From contig NZ_CP062500.1 in NCBI RefSeq assembly GCF_014879975.1, positions 1,736,001 to 1,800,000 on the forward strand: a DNA stretch of 64,000 nt, in the 5' to 3' direction. Origin of the DNA: Vibrio bathopelagicus. GTDB taxonomy: Bacteria; Pseudomonadota; Gammaproteobacteria; Enterobacterales; Vibrionaceae. A program made the translations under genes and the position numbers. Below are positions 37,224-46,682 of this stretch, in pieces. The notes beneath the pieces were generated by a model, which saw only the letters and a list, made by a program, of their open reading frames with translations, was not told the origin of the DNA and made no database searches. Positions within the stretch are counted from its first letter, which is position 1. Every line of letters starts with the position of its first letter.

Positions 37224-38444
37224 CTAGTCTTCATTGATGGATGAGATCTTGTGGATAGCAAGGTCAGCACCGTTGAACTCGTCTTCTTCACTTAAACGTA
37301 GGCCTGTTAGTTTGCTCAACACACCATAAACAATGAGTGCGCCAACTAGAGCCACAGTGATACCCGCCAAAGTACCGACAACCTGAGCAGCAAAGCTCAC
37401 GCCCCCTAACCCCCAGAATGCTTGTTGACCGAAGATACCCGCTGCAATGCCACCCCAAGCGCCACACACGCCGTGTAGAGGCCACACACCAAGTACATCA
37501 TCAATCTGTGTTTTGTTTTGCATGTACGTGAACAAGTAAACAAACAGTGCGCCTGCCACGCCGCCAGTAACCAAAGCGCCAAGAGGATGCATCAAGTCTG
37601 AACCTGCACATATTGCCACGAGACCAGCCAAAGGACCGTTGTGAATGAAGCCTGGGTCATTTTTACCTGCGACTAAAGCCGCTAGAATACCGCCGACCAT
37701 TGCCATTAATGAATTCATCGCAACTAGGCCGCTGATGCCATTGATAGCTTGAGCAGACATCACGTTGAAGCCAAACCAACCAACACATAAGATCCACGAA
37801 CCAAGCGCTAAGAAAGGAATGTTAGATGGCGCGAAGTTAGTGTGTTTGCCAGCACGGATACGGCCTTTACGCATGCCGAGGAAGTAAACTGCAACCAATG
37901 CAATCCAACCGCCAACGCCGTGAACGACAACAGAGCCCGCGAAGTCATGGAATCCGTAACCAAATTGGCCTTCTAGCCACGCTTGGAAGCCAAAGTTACC
38001 GTTCCAAATGATGCCTTCAAAAAATGGGTAGATGAAACCAACGGTAAACAGTGTCGCAATCAAAATTGGATAGAAACGTGCACGTTCTGCGATACCACCA
38101 GAAACAATCGCAGGGATTGCTGCTGCAAAAGTCATTAGGAAAAAGAACTTCACCAACTCATATCCATTGCCTTGCGATAACGTTTCAGCGTCAGCAAAAA
38201 AATGAGCCCCGTAAGCGACCCAGTAACCGATAAAGAAGTAAGCAATGGCGGAGACACCAAAATCCGAGAGGATCTTAACCAGCGCATTGACTTGGTTCTT
38301 CTTTCGAACGGTACCGACTTCGAGAAAAGCAAAGCCCGCATGCATCAGGAAGACCATGATCGCGCCGAGTAATAGGAATAAAGTATCTGAACTTTGGGTA
38401 AGGGTTTGTACTGCACTATGAACTTGAGTCACCGTTTCACTCAT
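37224..38444 (-). CDS. amt: Ammonium transporter
   Basis: 406 residues, 11 membrane helices, Amt/Rh family (FLLLGAIMVFLMHAGFAFLEVGTVRKKN at the start, twin-His region HDFAGSVVVHGVGG). It scavenges ammonium when nitrogen is short. No glnK gene lies beside it. A sigma54-type promoter and possible NtrC half sites precede it. Confidence 0.94.
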   Translation of the reverse strand: MSETVTQVHSAVQTLTQSSDTLFLLLGAIMVFLMHAGFAFLEVGTVRKKNQVNALVKILSDFGVSAIAYFFIGYWVAYGAHFFADAETLSQGNGYELVKFFFLMTFAAAIPAIVSGGIAERARFYPILIATLFTVGFIYPFFEGIIWNGNFGFQAWLEGQFGYGFHDFAGSVVVHGVGGWIALVAVYFLGMRKGRIRAGKHTNFAPSNIPFLALGSWILCVGWFGFNVMSAQAINGISGLVAMNSLMAMVGGILAALVAGKNDPGFIHNGPLAGLVAICAGSDLMHPLGALVTGGVAGALFVYLFTYMQNKTQIDDVLGVWPLHGVCGAWGGIAAGIFGQQAFWGLGGVSFAAQVVGTLAGITVALVGALIVYGVLSKLTGLRLSEEDEFNGADLAIHKISSINED

Positions 38445-38552
38445 TAAAGCATTCTCCTTCGCTTTATCTGATTTGCACTGATATCGTGCGATTCAATGTT
38501 GTAATTAATTAAAGACTCAACAGTGAACGCAAGATGTGTTCCAAGTGTGCGG

Positions 38553-38568
38553 CGCAATTTTCGTGCAA
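38553..38568 (-). promoter_or_regulatory. Sigma54-type promoter of amt
   Basis: On the minus strand TTGCACGAAAATTGCG matches the -24/-12 consensus TGGCACGNNNNTTGCW except at one early base. It lies about 110 bases upstream of the amt ATG. Two direct TTGCACCA repeats at about 38660 and 38679 could be NtrC half sites, though NtrC sites are normally inverted. Confidence 0.7.
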
Positions 38569-38762
38569 CAGATTTCAAATTTAACCACTTGATTAATAAG
38601 TGATAAATATTTTTATGCACTTTTATGGATCTTGAAAATTGAAAAAATCATAACGACAATTGCACCAAATAAGGGAGTTGCACCATATTGAAGCGGTCAA
38701 TGAATGGCTTAAAAAGTAGAGGTTGGCTCGGTATGTTTACCGTTGCTAAATGCCTAAAAACA

Positions 38763-38797
38763 AAAAGCCCAGTGAAATAATCACTGGGCTTTGCTTT
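38763..38797 (-). terminator. Terminator of the formate dehydrogenase operon
   Basis: AAAGCCCAGTGA and TCACTGGGCTTT pair around a short loop; on the minus strand a T run follows. Confidence 0.88.
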
Positions 38798-38821
38798 TGA
38801 GCTTTAGCTAACGCACTAGCG

Positions 38822-39238
38822 TTACAGGTTCGGTCCTGTCGACGGGTTTTGCGGTAGATTTTGACTTAAACGTTGCATGCCTTGATACATACGGATAAAC
38901 CAAACCACAATCGCAACACCACCAAACAACATGCCTACGTATGGAATGTAGTAAGCGATGTCATCAATAATATGGTTTTGATACCAGTAGTCGTTCACAC
39001 CGATTAACACGCCATTAGACGTCGCTACTGTAACAATCAGCACGACAAAGAACGTCAGGTTCAAGAAGAACGAGCGAATCAAGCCGTAGTAATGGGTGTC
39101 CACTACTTCGCCATCTTCGCCTTTATCTAAACGATAACCAGCGTAGATAATCGCAATCACACCAGAGATAAGACAAGTAAATGGTGTAAAGCAGCTTAGG
39201 ATGTAAGCAACCCAAATACCTTTATGAGGTTTGTTCAT
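38822..39238 (-). CDS. Small membrane protein at the end of the fdh operon
   Basis: 138 residues from the ATG at 39238 (MNKPHKGIWVAYILSCF), with three hydrophobic segments, in the style of DUF4870-like membrane proteins. The start overlaps the fdh gamma stop by 17 bases, so it is translated with the operon. No function can be assigned; association with the dehydrogenase membrane complex is possible from context only. Confidence 0.7.
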   Translation of the reverse strand: MNKPHKGIWVAYILSCFTPFTCLISGVIAIIYAGYRLDKGEDGEVVDTHYYGLIRSFFLNLTFFVVLIVTVATSNGVLIGVNDYWYQNHIIDDIAYYIPYVGMLFGGVAIVVWFIRMYQGMQRLSQNLPQNPSTGPNL

Positions 39239-40295
39239 TCTTATTCGCCCCTTCACTCTTCTCTGTTGCCACGTTAGTGTTTTGTTCAACACTGTCTTTC
39301 TCTTGTTCCATCACTTCGTTGTACCAAAGGTCATGGTGTTCTTTCGCCCAGGTCTCATCAACTTCACCGGTTACCATGCCTTCTAATGCGCCTTCCATAC
39401 CGAACAGGCCTATATAGATGTGGAACACGAAACCACAGATAAGGATCAGAGCAGCCAACATGTGGACTAGGTTTGAAAGCTCCATATCTCGGCGCGTTTG
39501 ACCGAAGATTGGGAAGTCCAATACCAAACCACTGATTGCAGCTACACTACCCATTACGATAAGTAGCCAGAACAGCGCTTTTTCACCCGCATTCGAAAAC
39601 TCTGCAGATGGATGAGAACCTTTATGTTTCCCTACCATGCCGCCCAGTTTCAAGAACCACTGAATATCGACTTTCTTGAAGATTGACTTGCGCCACCACT
39701 TGATAAGCACTGCCATCAATAGCACGTAGAAAATCGGGCCAATGTAGTTGTGGTATTGCTTTGCCAATAGAACGATGAAGCCCCATAAATCGGTTGGGAT
39801 ATAAGGTTTCAAAAAGTGTTTACCGTAAACCAACATCAAACCACTGAAAGCCAGTGTTAAGAAGGTAAACGCCATACTCCAGTGCAATGCGCGGTCAAGT
39901 CGGGACCAACGTTTGATCTTACGTCCCGTTCTTGGTGCGCTCAGCATTAGCGGGCCAATCACAACGTACATCAAGGTCACAAAAGCAATACTACCGAAAA
40001 TAGCGACTGCACCCGCTGGTGACATCCACTTCTCTTTCAATATGTACCACGTTTGACCTGGAGTACTGATCAACACACCGTGCTCAGCCGATTGAGATGT
40101 GGTGTAACCTTCCTCACCGTTTCTTACTTGACGCCAAAAATCAGCGCCAGCAAGTTGCGTGATTTCTCTTTCAGCAGAGCTCGATTGAGTTTGTGATGAG
40201 TTCGTCTCAGATGCATGACTCAAAGGAGACAGCATTGTTAGTGCTGCCAATATTGGCAGCACAACAAGGAAGAGACGCTTAAACATTGTAAGCAT
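39222..40295 (-). CDS. fdhC: Formate dehydrogenase cytochrome b subunit (gamma)
   Basis: 357 residues. A signal-like N-terminal helix and an unusual periplasmic/linker stretch of about 100 residues precede a four-helix cytochrome b domain (RALHWSMAFTFLTLAFSGL, YHNYIGPIFYVLL, LVHMLAALILICGFVFHIYIG) whose His residues would bind two haems b. It passes electrons from the iron-sulfur subunit to quinone. AGGAG precedes the ATG at 40295; a second ATG three codons on is possible. Confidence 0.9.
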   Translation of the reverse strand: MLTMFKRLFLVVLPILAALTMLSPLSHASETNSSQTQSSSAEREITQLAGADFWRQVRNGEEGYTTSQSAEHGVLISTPGQTWYILKEKWMSPAGAVAIFGSIAFVTLMYVVIGPLMLSAPRTGRKIKRWSRLDRALHWSMAFTFLTLAFSGLMLVYGKHFLKPYIPTDLWGFIVLLAKQYHNYIGPIFYVLLMAVLIKWWRKSIFKKVDIQWFLKLGGMVGKHKGSHPSAEFSNAGEKALFWLLIVMGSVAAISGLVLDFPIFGQTRRDMELSNLVHMLAALILICGFVFHIYIGLFGMEGALEGMVTGEVDETWAKEHHDLWYNEVMEQEKDSVEQNTNVATEKSEGANKNEQTS

Positions 40296-40308
40296 ATGTC
40301 TCTCCTAA

Positions 40309-40917
40309 CTAGCTCTTCATCGCATCGTAAGAAAGGTCGTTGCCGTCTGTCCAACCGGCACCTTTCGCACCGCGTTCTACAACACGCTGACGGAAGATAT
40401 CAGAGACTTGCTCAGCATCACCTGCAAGTAGCGCTTTTGTCGAACAAAGCGAAGCACACATTGGTAGCTTGCCTTCAGCAATACGGTTAGCACCGTACTT
40501 CTGACGCTCTTCAACAGAACCTGGCTCTGTTTCAGGGCCGCCAGCACAGAAGGTACATTTGTCCATCTTACCGCGCTCACCAAATGCTTCCTGTTTAGGG
40601 AATTGAGGTGCACCAAACGGACAAGCAAACAAACAGTAACCACAACCGATACATAGATCTTTATTGTGAAGTACGATGCCGTCTTCTGTATGTTCGAAAC
40701 AGTCTGCTGGGCAAACTGCCATACAAGGCGCATCAGTACAGTGCATACATGCAACTGAGATAGAGTTTTCACCCGGTTCGCCATCGTTCAGTGTCACAAC
40801 GCGGCGACGTTGAATACCCCATTCCAGAGCATCATCATTTTCGTTCTTACATGCAGTGACACAACCGTTACATTCGATACAACGTTTGGTGTCACAAAGA
40901 AATTTCATTCTAGCCAT
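40309..40917 (-). CDS. fdhB: Formate dehydrogenase iron-sulfur subunit (beta)
   Basis: 202 residues with four ferredoxin-type clusters: CIECNGCVTACK, CMHCTDAPCMAVCP, CIGCGYCLFACP and the CTFC...CASLC set. It carries electrons from the molybdenum subunit to the cytochrome b subunit. It lacks a C-terminal membrane helix, unlike E. coli FdnH, and so resembles the shorter FDH beta subunits. Confidence 0.92.
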   Translation of the reverse strand: MARMKFLCDTKRCIECNGCVTACKNENDDALEWGIQRRRVVTLNDGEPGENSISVACMHCTDAPCMAVCPADCFEHTEDGIVLHNKDLCIGCGYCLFACPFGAPQFPKQEAFGERGKMDKCTFCAGGPETEPGSVEERQKYGANRIAEGKLPMCASLCSTKALLAGDAEQVSDIFRQRVVERGAKGAGWTDGNDLSYDAMKS

Positions 40918-40928
40918 TTTAAGACTCC

Positions 40929-43784
40929 TTACGCTTTACGAATATTACAAAGGGTTACTTTCGTTTCCTGCATCAACGTGACAGGGTCGTAACCGTATGT
41001 GGTTGCTGTATTGGCTGCTTCACCAATAACGTAAGGATCAGTGCCTTCAGGGTACTTAGAACGCAAATCTTCGCCTTGGAACTTACCACCGAAGTGGAAC
41101 GGCAAGAACGCTAAACCCGGTTTAACACGACGAGTCACCATCGCTTTCACCTTGATGCGGCCTTTCTCTGCACCTTCAACCCAAACATCATCACCATCTT
41201 TAAAGCCGATGTCGTTCGCGTCTTTAGGGTTCACTTCAACGAACATCTCTTGTTGAAGTTCGGCTAGCCATGGGTTTGAACGTGTCTCTTCACCACCACC
41301 TTCGTACTCAACTAAGCGGCCTGAAGTAAGAACGATTGGGTATTCCTCTGATTTATCTTGGTCTTGAATCGACTTGTATAGCGTAGGAACACGGAAGATA
41401 GCTTCTTTATCATCCCACGTTGGGTAGTCCGCAACTAGGTCGCGACGTGGTGTGTAAAGCGGCTCGCGGTGCAGTGGTACGCGGTCTGGGAATGTCCAAA
41501 CAATCGCACGTGCTTTTGCGTTACCAAAAGGAATACAACCGTGCTTGATTGCCACGCGTTGAATACCGCCAGAAACGTCAGTCTTCCAGTTTTTACCTTC
41601 AGCAGAGGCTTTTTCTTCTGCTGTTAGGTCATCCCACCAACCAAGTTGTTTCAGTAGCTTGTCACTGAACTCTGGGTAACCATCTTTGATTTCGCTGCCT
41701 TTCGAATAGCTGTCTTCAGCCAGTAAGCTTTGGCCTTCAAATTCCACACCGAAACGAGTACGGAAGTTACCGCCGCCCTGTGCAACAGGCTTCGACGTAT
41801 CGTAAAGGATATGCGTACCTGGGTGCTTCATCTCTGGCGTACCCCAACATGGCCAAGGAAGACCATAAGTCTCGCCATTTGCAGGCCCGCCTTCTGCTTC
41901 CAGAGACGTTTTGTGGAATGTGTGCCAGTTTTGTTGGTGCTCTTTCAAACGCTCAGGGCTTTGACCTGTGTAACCGATCGTCCACATACCCTTGTTGAAT
42001 TCACGAGTGATGTCTTCGATAAGCGGTTGGTTGTTCTCAACACGGATGTTTTTGAACAGCTGTTCAGAGAATCCAAGCTTCTTAGAAAGAAGGTACATGA
42101 TTTCGTGGTCAGGTTTAGATTCGAACAGAGGATCAACCACTTTGTCACGCCACTGTAGAGAACGGTTTGATGCCGTTACACTACCGTAGGTTTCAAATTG
42201 AGTTGTTGCTGGAAGCAGGTAAACGCCGTCAGTACGATCGTTCATTACTGCTGCAACGGTTGGGTATGGGTCAACAATAACCATCATATCCAGCTTCTGC
42301 ATCGCCTTTTTCATCTCTGGACCACGAGTCTGAGAGTTCACCGCGTGACCCCAGTAGAACATGGCACGGATGTTTTCGCGTTGACGAATCTTGTCTTTGT
42401 CTTCAAGTACGCCATCAACCCAACGAGATACAGGAATACCTGCACTGTTCATTGGTTTTTGACCGCCGTATGCGTTGTCGTCGAAACGTCCCTTCACCCA
42501 ATCAAAGTCGATGTCCCAAACTTTAGACCAGTGACGCCAAGAACCTTCAGATAGGCCGTAGTAACCTGGTAGTGTGTCTGACAATACGCCAAGGTCAGTT
42601 GCGCCTTGTACGTTATCGTGACCACGGAAAATGTTTGCACCACCGCCTGATTTACCGATGTTACCCAGCGCAAGCTCAAGTACACAGTAAGCACGTGTGT
42701 TGTTGTTACCAGTAGTATGTTGAGTACCACCCATACACCAAACGATACAACCTGGGCGGTTTTCAGAAAGTAGTTTCGCAGTGTGGTAAACGTCTTCTTC
42801 ACTAACGCCAGTTACACGCTCAACCTCTGCAGGACTCCACTTTGCGACTTCTTCACGGATCTCGTCCATGCCGAATACACGTTGGCGGATGAATTCTTTG
42901 TCTTCCCATTTATTAGCAAAGACATGCCATAATACACCCCAGATAAACGCAACGTCTGAACCTGGGCGAAGAGATACGTAGTGATCAGATTTCGCAGCGG
43001 TACGCGTACGACGAGGATCCGCAACAACGATCTTACAGTTGTTTTTCTCTTTCGCGATTAAGATGTGTTGCATCGCAACTGGGTGAGCTTCTGCTGGGTT
43101 TGAGCCAATGAATAGCATCGACTTACAGTTGTGCATGTCATTGAACGAGTTTGTCATCGCACCGTAACCCCAAGTGTTTGCAACACCGGCTACTGTAGTT
43201 GAGTGACAAATACGCGCTTGGTGGTCAACGTTGTTGGTTCCCCAAAGCGACGCCATTTTACGAAATGCGTAAGCTTGCTCGTTACTGTGTTTCGCACTAC
43301 CCAAGAAGTAAACCGAATCAGGGCCAGACTCTTTACGAAGTTCTAGCGCTTTGTTGCCGATTTCTTCAATCGCTTGTTCCCAAGAAAGCTTCTTCCACTT
43401 ACCGCCTTCCAATTTCATTGGGTACTTAAGACGACGTTCACCGTGGCCATGCTCACGCAGTGCAGCACCTTTTGCACAGTGTCCACCAGCGTTGAATGGG
43501 TGATCGAAAGCAGGCTCTTGACCCGTCCACACGCCATTTTGAACTTCAGCGTAGATACCACAACCCACAGAACAGTGAGAACAGATAGTACGTTTTACTT
43601 CTGTTTTCGCTTCTGGGTCGACTGATTTAGCCTGTGCTTTCTTCATCATGCCCGGTGCGAATAGACTTGCGCCTACAACCGCGCCACCAGCAGCAAGTGA
43701 AGTGTTTTTCATGAAGGCGCGACGAGACACACCTAGCTGATTGGTTTCTTTGCTCACACTATCGGAGCGTTTGACAAGTTTCAT
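40929..43784 (-). CDS. fdhA: Formate dehydrogenase molybdopterin subunit (alpha)
   Basis: 951 residues. The twin-arginine signal SRRAFMKN (Arg21-Arg22) sends the folded enzyme to the periplasm. The [4Fe-4S] ligands are Cys68, Cys71, Cys75 and Cys103. The molybdenum ligand is Cys193 (ARICHST), a cysteine where the E. coli enzymes have selenocysteine, so no SECIS element is needed. C-terminal molybdopterin dinucleotide-binding domain present. It oxidises formate to CO2. Confidence 0.94.
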   Translation of the reverse strand: MKLVKRSDSVSKETNQLGVSRRAFMKNTSLAAGGAVVGASLFAPGMMKKAQAKSVDPEAKTEVKRTICSHCSVGCGIYAEVQNGVWTGQEPAFDHPFNAGGHCAKGAALREHGHGERRLKYPMKLEGGKWKKLSWEQAIEEIGNKALELRKESGPDSVYFLGSAKHSNEQAYAFRKMASLWGTNNVDHQARICHSTTVAGVANTWGYGAMTNSFNDMHNCKSMLFIGSNPAEAHPVAMQHILIAKEKNNCKIVVADPRRTRTAAKSDHYVSLRPGSDVAFIWGVLWHVFANKWEDKEFIRQRVFGMDEIREEVAKWSPAEVERVTGVSEEDVYHTAKLLSENRPGCIVWCMGGTQHTTGNNNTRAYCVLELALGNIGKSGGGANIFRGHDNVQGATDLGVLSDTLPGYYGLSEGSWRHWSKVWDIDFDWVKGRFDDNAYGGQKPMNSAGIPVSRWVDGVLEDKDKIRQRENIRAMFYWGHAVNSQTRGPEMKKAMQKLDMMVIVDPYPTVAAVMNDRTDGVYLLPATTQFETYGSVTASNRSLQWRDKVVDPLFESKPDHEIMYLLSKKLGFSEQLFKNIRVENNQPLIEDITREFNKGMWTIGYTGQSPERLKEHQQNWHTFHKTSLEAEGGPANGETYGLPWPCWGTPEMKHPGTHILYDTSKPVAQGGGNFRTRFGVEFEGQSLLAEDSYSKGSEIKDGYPEFSDKLLKQLGWWDDLTAEEKASAEGKNWKTDVSGGIQRVAIKHGCIPFGNAKARAIVWTFPDRVPLHREPLYTPRRDLVADYPTWDDKEAIFRVPTLYKSIQDQDKSEEYPIVLTSGRLVEYEGGGEETRSNPWLAELQQEMFVEVNPKDANDIGFKDGDDVWVEGAEKGRIKVKAMVTRRVKPGLAFLPFHFGGKFQGEDLRSKYPEGTDPYVIGEAANTATTYGYDPVTLMQETKVTLCNIRKA

Positions 43785-43794
43785 CCGTTATCTC

Positions 43795-43998
43795 CTAAAG
43801 TGTGTCGTAGTAATCGCGAATATGTTGCGTTTCGCGATAGCCTGTCTTCTTCACGTCTTTTTCAGGCATTTCAACAGTTTCTGAAGCGGTTGCCACTTTG
43901 GTTGTTCCAGCGACAACGGCACCAGCAACGGCTGCAGTCGTTAAACCTTTGAGTAAGTCTCTACGGCTTGTATCTATTTCTTTATTATCTTTCATCAT
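43795..43998 (-). CDS. Formate dehydrogenase-associated TAT-leader protein
   Basis: 67 residues with a twin-arginine motif (TSRRDLLKG) and an Ala/Val-rich hydrophobic core, then a short tail ending YRETQHIRDYYDTL. This matches the small 'formate dehydrogenase region TAT target' family that lies directly before fdhA in many proteobacteria. Its molecular role is not settled. Ten bases separate it from fdhA. Confidence 0.85.
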   Translation of the reverse strand: MMKDNKEIDTSRRDLLKGLTTAAVAGAVVAGTTKVATASETVEMPEKDVKKTGYRETQHIRDYYDTL

Positions 43999-44071
43999 TG
44001 CTTCCTTACCTTGCGGTAGATCTTTTTGGAGGCTTCATGCCCCTCTATCGATATAATCGCGTACTGCTCGA

Positions 44072-44710
44072 TTACTCGTAATCAGTGACGTTTTTCACAT
44101 CAATCTTTAATTTGTGTTTACTGCTTTTTGTATTCACGCTGAAACGCACTTGTTCCAACGTTAAGAATGCTTCACATAGCTGAGCTGCAGATTTGTAGAA
44201 GTTCGCGCTTCCCGCCCCTTCAAGCTGACGCGTGAAAGAGTTGAACCAAGGGCCAAGGTGTTTATTGAATACCGCTTGTTGAAGCGCCTCTTCTTCACCC
44301 GTTAGCATTGCCATCACTTCACACAGCGCTGCGATATGATCTTCTGGCTCTTTCACTTGATCATCACGCTCAATGCCTAAAAGCTCTAAGTCATGACGAA
44401 TTTCAGCCAATGGCTTTTCCATCATGGCGCCAGTGCGATGCCAAGAACCAAATGGAACGACCTCTCCACGACCAATGCCGATGAACAAGTCTTGATATTC
44501 ATCTTCTAGTGCTTCGCGATTTGATTCAGTTGCTGCTTGTTGAATCGCAACCCAAGCCTTTTGCATGGCACTTTCTGATGCTTCAATGTCTAGCGTCTTT
44601 AGAAAGTTGATCACCTCTTCAGAAGGTGCGCTACGAAACAATGCAGAAAGAACCAAATAGATTTCAGTTCTTAGTGTCTGTTCTTGTTCTAAATGAGTAT
44701 CCAAGGCCAA
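44072..44710 (-). CDS. TorD/DmsD-family chaperone
   Basis: 212 residues, all helical, with the family's YQDLFIGIGRGEVVPFGSWHRTG signature around residues 66-90. These cytoplasmic chaperones bind the TAT signal or apo form of molybdenum enzymes until the cofactor is in place; FdhA is the obvious client here. It begins three bases after the polyferredoxin gene. Confidence 0.88.
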   Translation of the reverse strand: MALDTHLEQEQTLRTEIYLVLSALFRSAPSEEVINFLKTLDIEASESAMQKAWVAIQQAATESNREALEDEYQDLFIGIGRGEVVPFGSWHRTGAMMEKPLAEIRHDLELLGIERDDQVKEPEDHIAALCEVMAMLTGEEEALQQAVFNKHLGPWFNSFTRQLEGAGSANFYKSAAQLCEAFLTLEQVRFSVNTKSSKHKLKIDVKNVTDYE

Positions 44711-44713
44711 CTC

Positions 44714-46381
44714 CTAGTATTTCAATTGTTTCAATGGGTCTTGAGCCATTGAATCGAACATGTCCACGACACGACAGTCTTCACACATCGCAATACGATT
44801 AATTGCTGTCTCATCTGAGAAATGAGAGTGACCACGTAACTTGTTCTGTAGCATGTCAATCATAGACTGAGGTGCGAATGGTTTATGACAACGTAAACAT
44901 TCCGCGGCTTTCTCTTCATGAATCACAACCGCTTGTTGACGTTCTTCTTTCACCCAATTCATACGAGGTGTCAGAGTGAGAACATTCTCAGGACATGCCT
45001 TTTCACACAGACCACATTGAATACAGTCTTGTTCGACAAACTTAAGTGATGGAGAAGCACCATCGGTATGCAGAGCACGTGTTGGACACACAGCCACACA
45101 ACTCATACACAAAGTACAATCTTTGCTTTCACACGAAACCGTGCCGTATGGCGCATTTGAAGGAAGCTCAACAATGTTCTCAACTGGAATACGAGACGAA
45201 GACATCGCATCAAGTGCAGTAAACAAGCGTTGACGCTTATTGCCTTGGAGATCGCCAAGTGCAAGGTCGAACGAGTCAACACATAGTGTTGGAGGACCTT
45301 CACGTAGAGATTCTAAGTACAGAATGTCGATGGTTTCTTTCGGAATACCGATTTGGTCTAGTAGCTCTTGAGCGATCCCTACTTCATTATTCAGAACACG
45401 AATGATCGTTTCTGGCATAAAGCGAGATGCAGCAAACAGAACCTGAGTCGCACCATTTACTAGCGCTGCAAACCAAGTATCGATACCAATCGAAGGCAGT
45501 TCTTCCACAACAATCGGAATCACGTTATCCGGCAGTGCTTTGAGCGCCATCACATTGTAGGTTTCATGACGTGAGCTACAGATAAGCACTATAGGATCCA
45601 GACCGCCCGCTTGCTCATAGTTAGCTAGCGTACGTTCAATGAACTTTTGAGTATCGTCAGGGTTTGGAAGTGCATAGGTAATGGCTTCAGTAGGACAGCT
45701 CGTTGCACAAGTTCCCACGCCTTGACATAGGTAAGGATTAATCTCGATCTTGTGACCCGTTTTGTCTGAGCCTTCACTTGACAGTGCGCCAGCAGGACAA
45801 GCATCAACACAACGCTCACAACCTTTAACGCCACGAGAACTGTGCGCACATAGGTCGGTGTCCAAACGGAAGAATTTTGGCTTATCAAACGTGCCCATTA
45901 ACGTTGGAATCTCTTCTAACGCTTCAGCCAGTTTTGGATAGCCGCGCCCTACTGGGTAATAACCAGGAACAGGCACTTCTTCTGCCATACAGCTACTTAG
46001 GCATAAATCCAAAACCACATCAAAGCAGTCATGATTAATTGCCACTTTCGCTAGGTTGTTGGTTAGGCCTTTGCTTTCGATAAGAACTTCGAACGTACCA
46101 AGGAAACCAGAAACTTGAACTGCGTTCGCATAGTAAAGCTCTGACTCAGTATTTGTCGCTTTCACACCGTCGGTTGAAAGCAGTGTCAGGCTTGTTAACT
46201 GAGGCAATTGCGCCGCAGCACTTTCGATGATCGCAGTTGGACCAATAATTAGCGTATTACCACCGCTTTCATAACTGACTGTCGGTGGAATTAGGTTTGT
46301 TAACTCAACTGTATTTTCAAATGCATACAGCCTTGCTTTAGCGTTATTTGAAGTTGCTTGTTCTAATAATTGTTTAAGCAT
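44714..46381 (-). CDS. Polyferredoxin-type 4Fe-4S protein of the fdh locus
   Basis: 555 residues. Ferredoxin cluster motifs lie in two sets: CERCVDACPAGAL with CQGVGTCATSCPTEAI in the middle and CTLCMSCVAVCP with CIQCGLCEKACP near residue 420-465; two CxxC pairs (CLRCHKPF, CEDC) follow at the C-terminus. No transmembrane helix. The family occurs with FDH genes next to TorD-type chaperones, so it probably acts in electron transfer or FDH maturation. Confidence 0.85.
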   Translation of the reverse strand: MLKQLLEQATSNNAKARLYAFENTVELTNLIPPTVSYESGGNTLIIGPTAIIESAAAQLPQLTSLTLLSTDGVKATNTESELYYANAVQVSGFLGTFEVLIESKGLTNNLAKVAINHDCFDVVLDLCLSSCMAEEVPVPGYYPVGRGYPKLAEALEEIPTLMGTFDKPKFFRLDTDLCAHSSRGVKGCERCVDACPAGALSSEGSDKTGHKIEINPYLCQGVGTCATSCPTEAITYALPNPDDTQKFIERTLANYEQAGGLDPIVLICSSRHETYNVMALKALPDNVIPIVVEELPSIGIDTWFAALVNGATQVLFAASRFMPETIIRVLNNEVGIAQELLDQIGIPKETIDILYLESLREGPPTLCVDSFDLALGDLQGNKRQRLFTALDAMSSSRIPVENIVELPSNAPYGTVSCESKDCTLCMSCVAVCPTRALHTDGASPSLKFVEQDCIQCGLCEKACPENVLTLTPRMNWVKEERQQAVVIHEEKAAECLRCHKPFAPQSMIDMLQNKLRGHSHFSDETAINRIAMCEDCRVVDMFDSMAQDPLKQLKY

Positions 46382-46620
46382 TGCTCAGTTCCATCTTTGG
46401 ACATGGATAATCTGTTCAACCTTCATTGTAGTAAGCGATAGAGAACTTGCTGAGTAATCGGTTAACAACTAATGGCTTCGTTAGCTATTCACTATCCAGT
46501 CAACTCTAAATCAGGCTATCTACAAAAAAGTCGATAATGACGATATTTAGCAAATGCCATGCCAATTTAATAATTCATTATTTTCAAGGAATTAGCGTAA
46601 TTTGTAGTTTGTTAAGCTTA
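46382..46620. other. Intergenic region upstream of the polyferredoxin gene
   Basis: No gene seen. The promoter of the main fdh operon should lie here; no FNR or other site that I could confirm. Confidence 0.35.
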
Positions 46621-46658
46621 TGAAAAAGCCGCTTGGGACATTTTGTCGCAAGCGGCTC
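46621..46658 (-). terminator. Terminator after the DUF3306 gene
   Basis: AGCCGCTTG and CAAGCGGCT pair, with GACA/TGTC extending the stem; on the minus strand it runs into TTTTTC. It separates the DUF3305-DUF3306 unit from the main operon. Confidence 0.82.
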
Positions 46659-46682
46659 ATTGAGTGTTTAGTCAAAATGTAC

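Noticed and set aside
40929..43784. Selenocysteine formate dehydrogenase
   Set aside because: The molybdenum ligand position is encoded as Cys (Cys193), there is no in-frame TGA, and none is needed.
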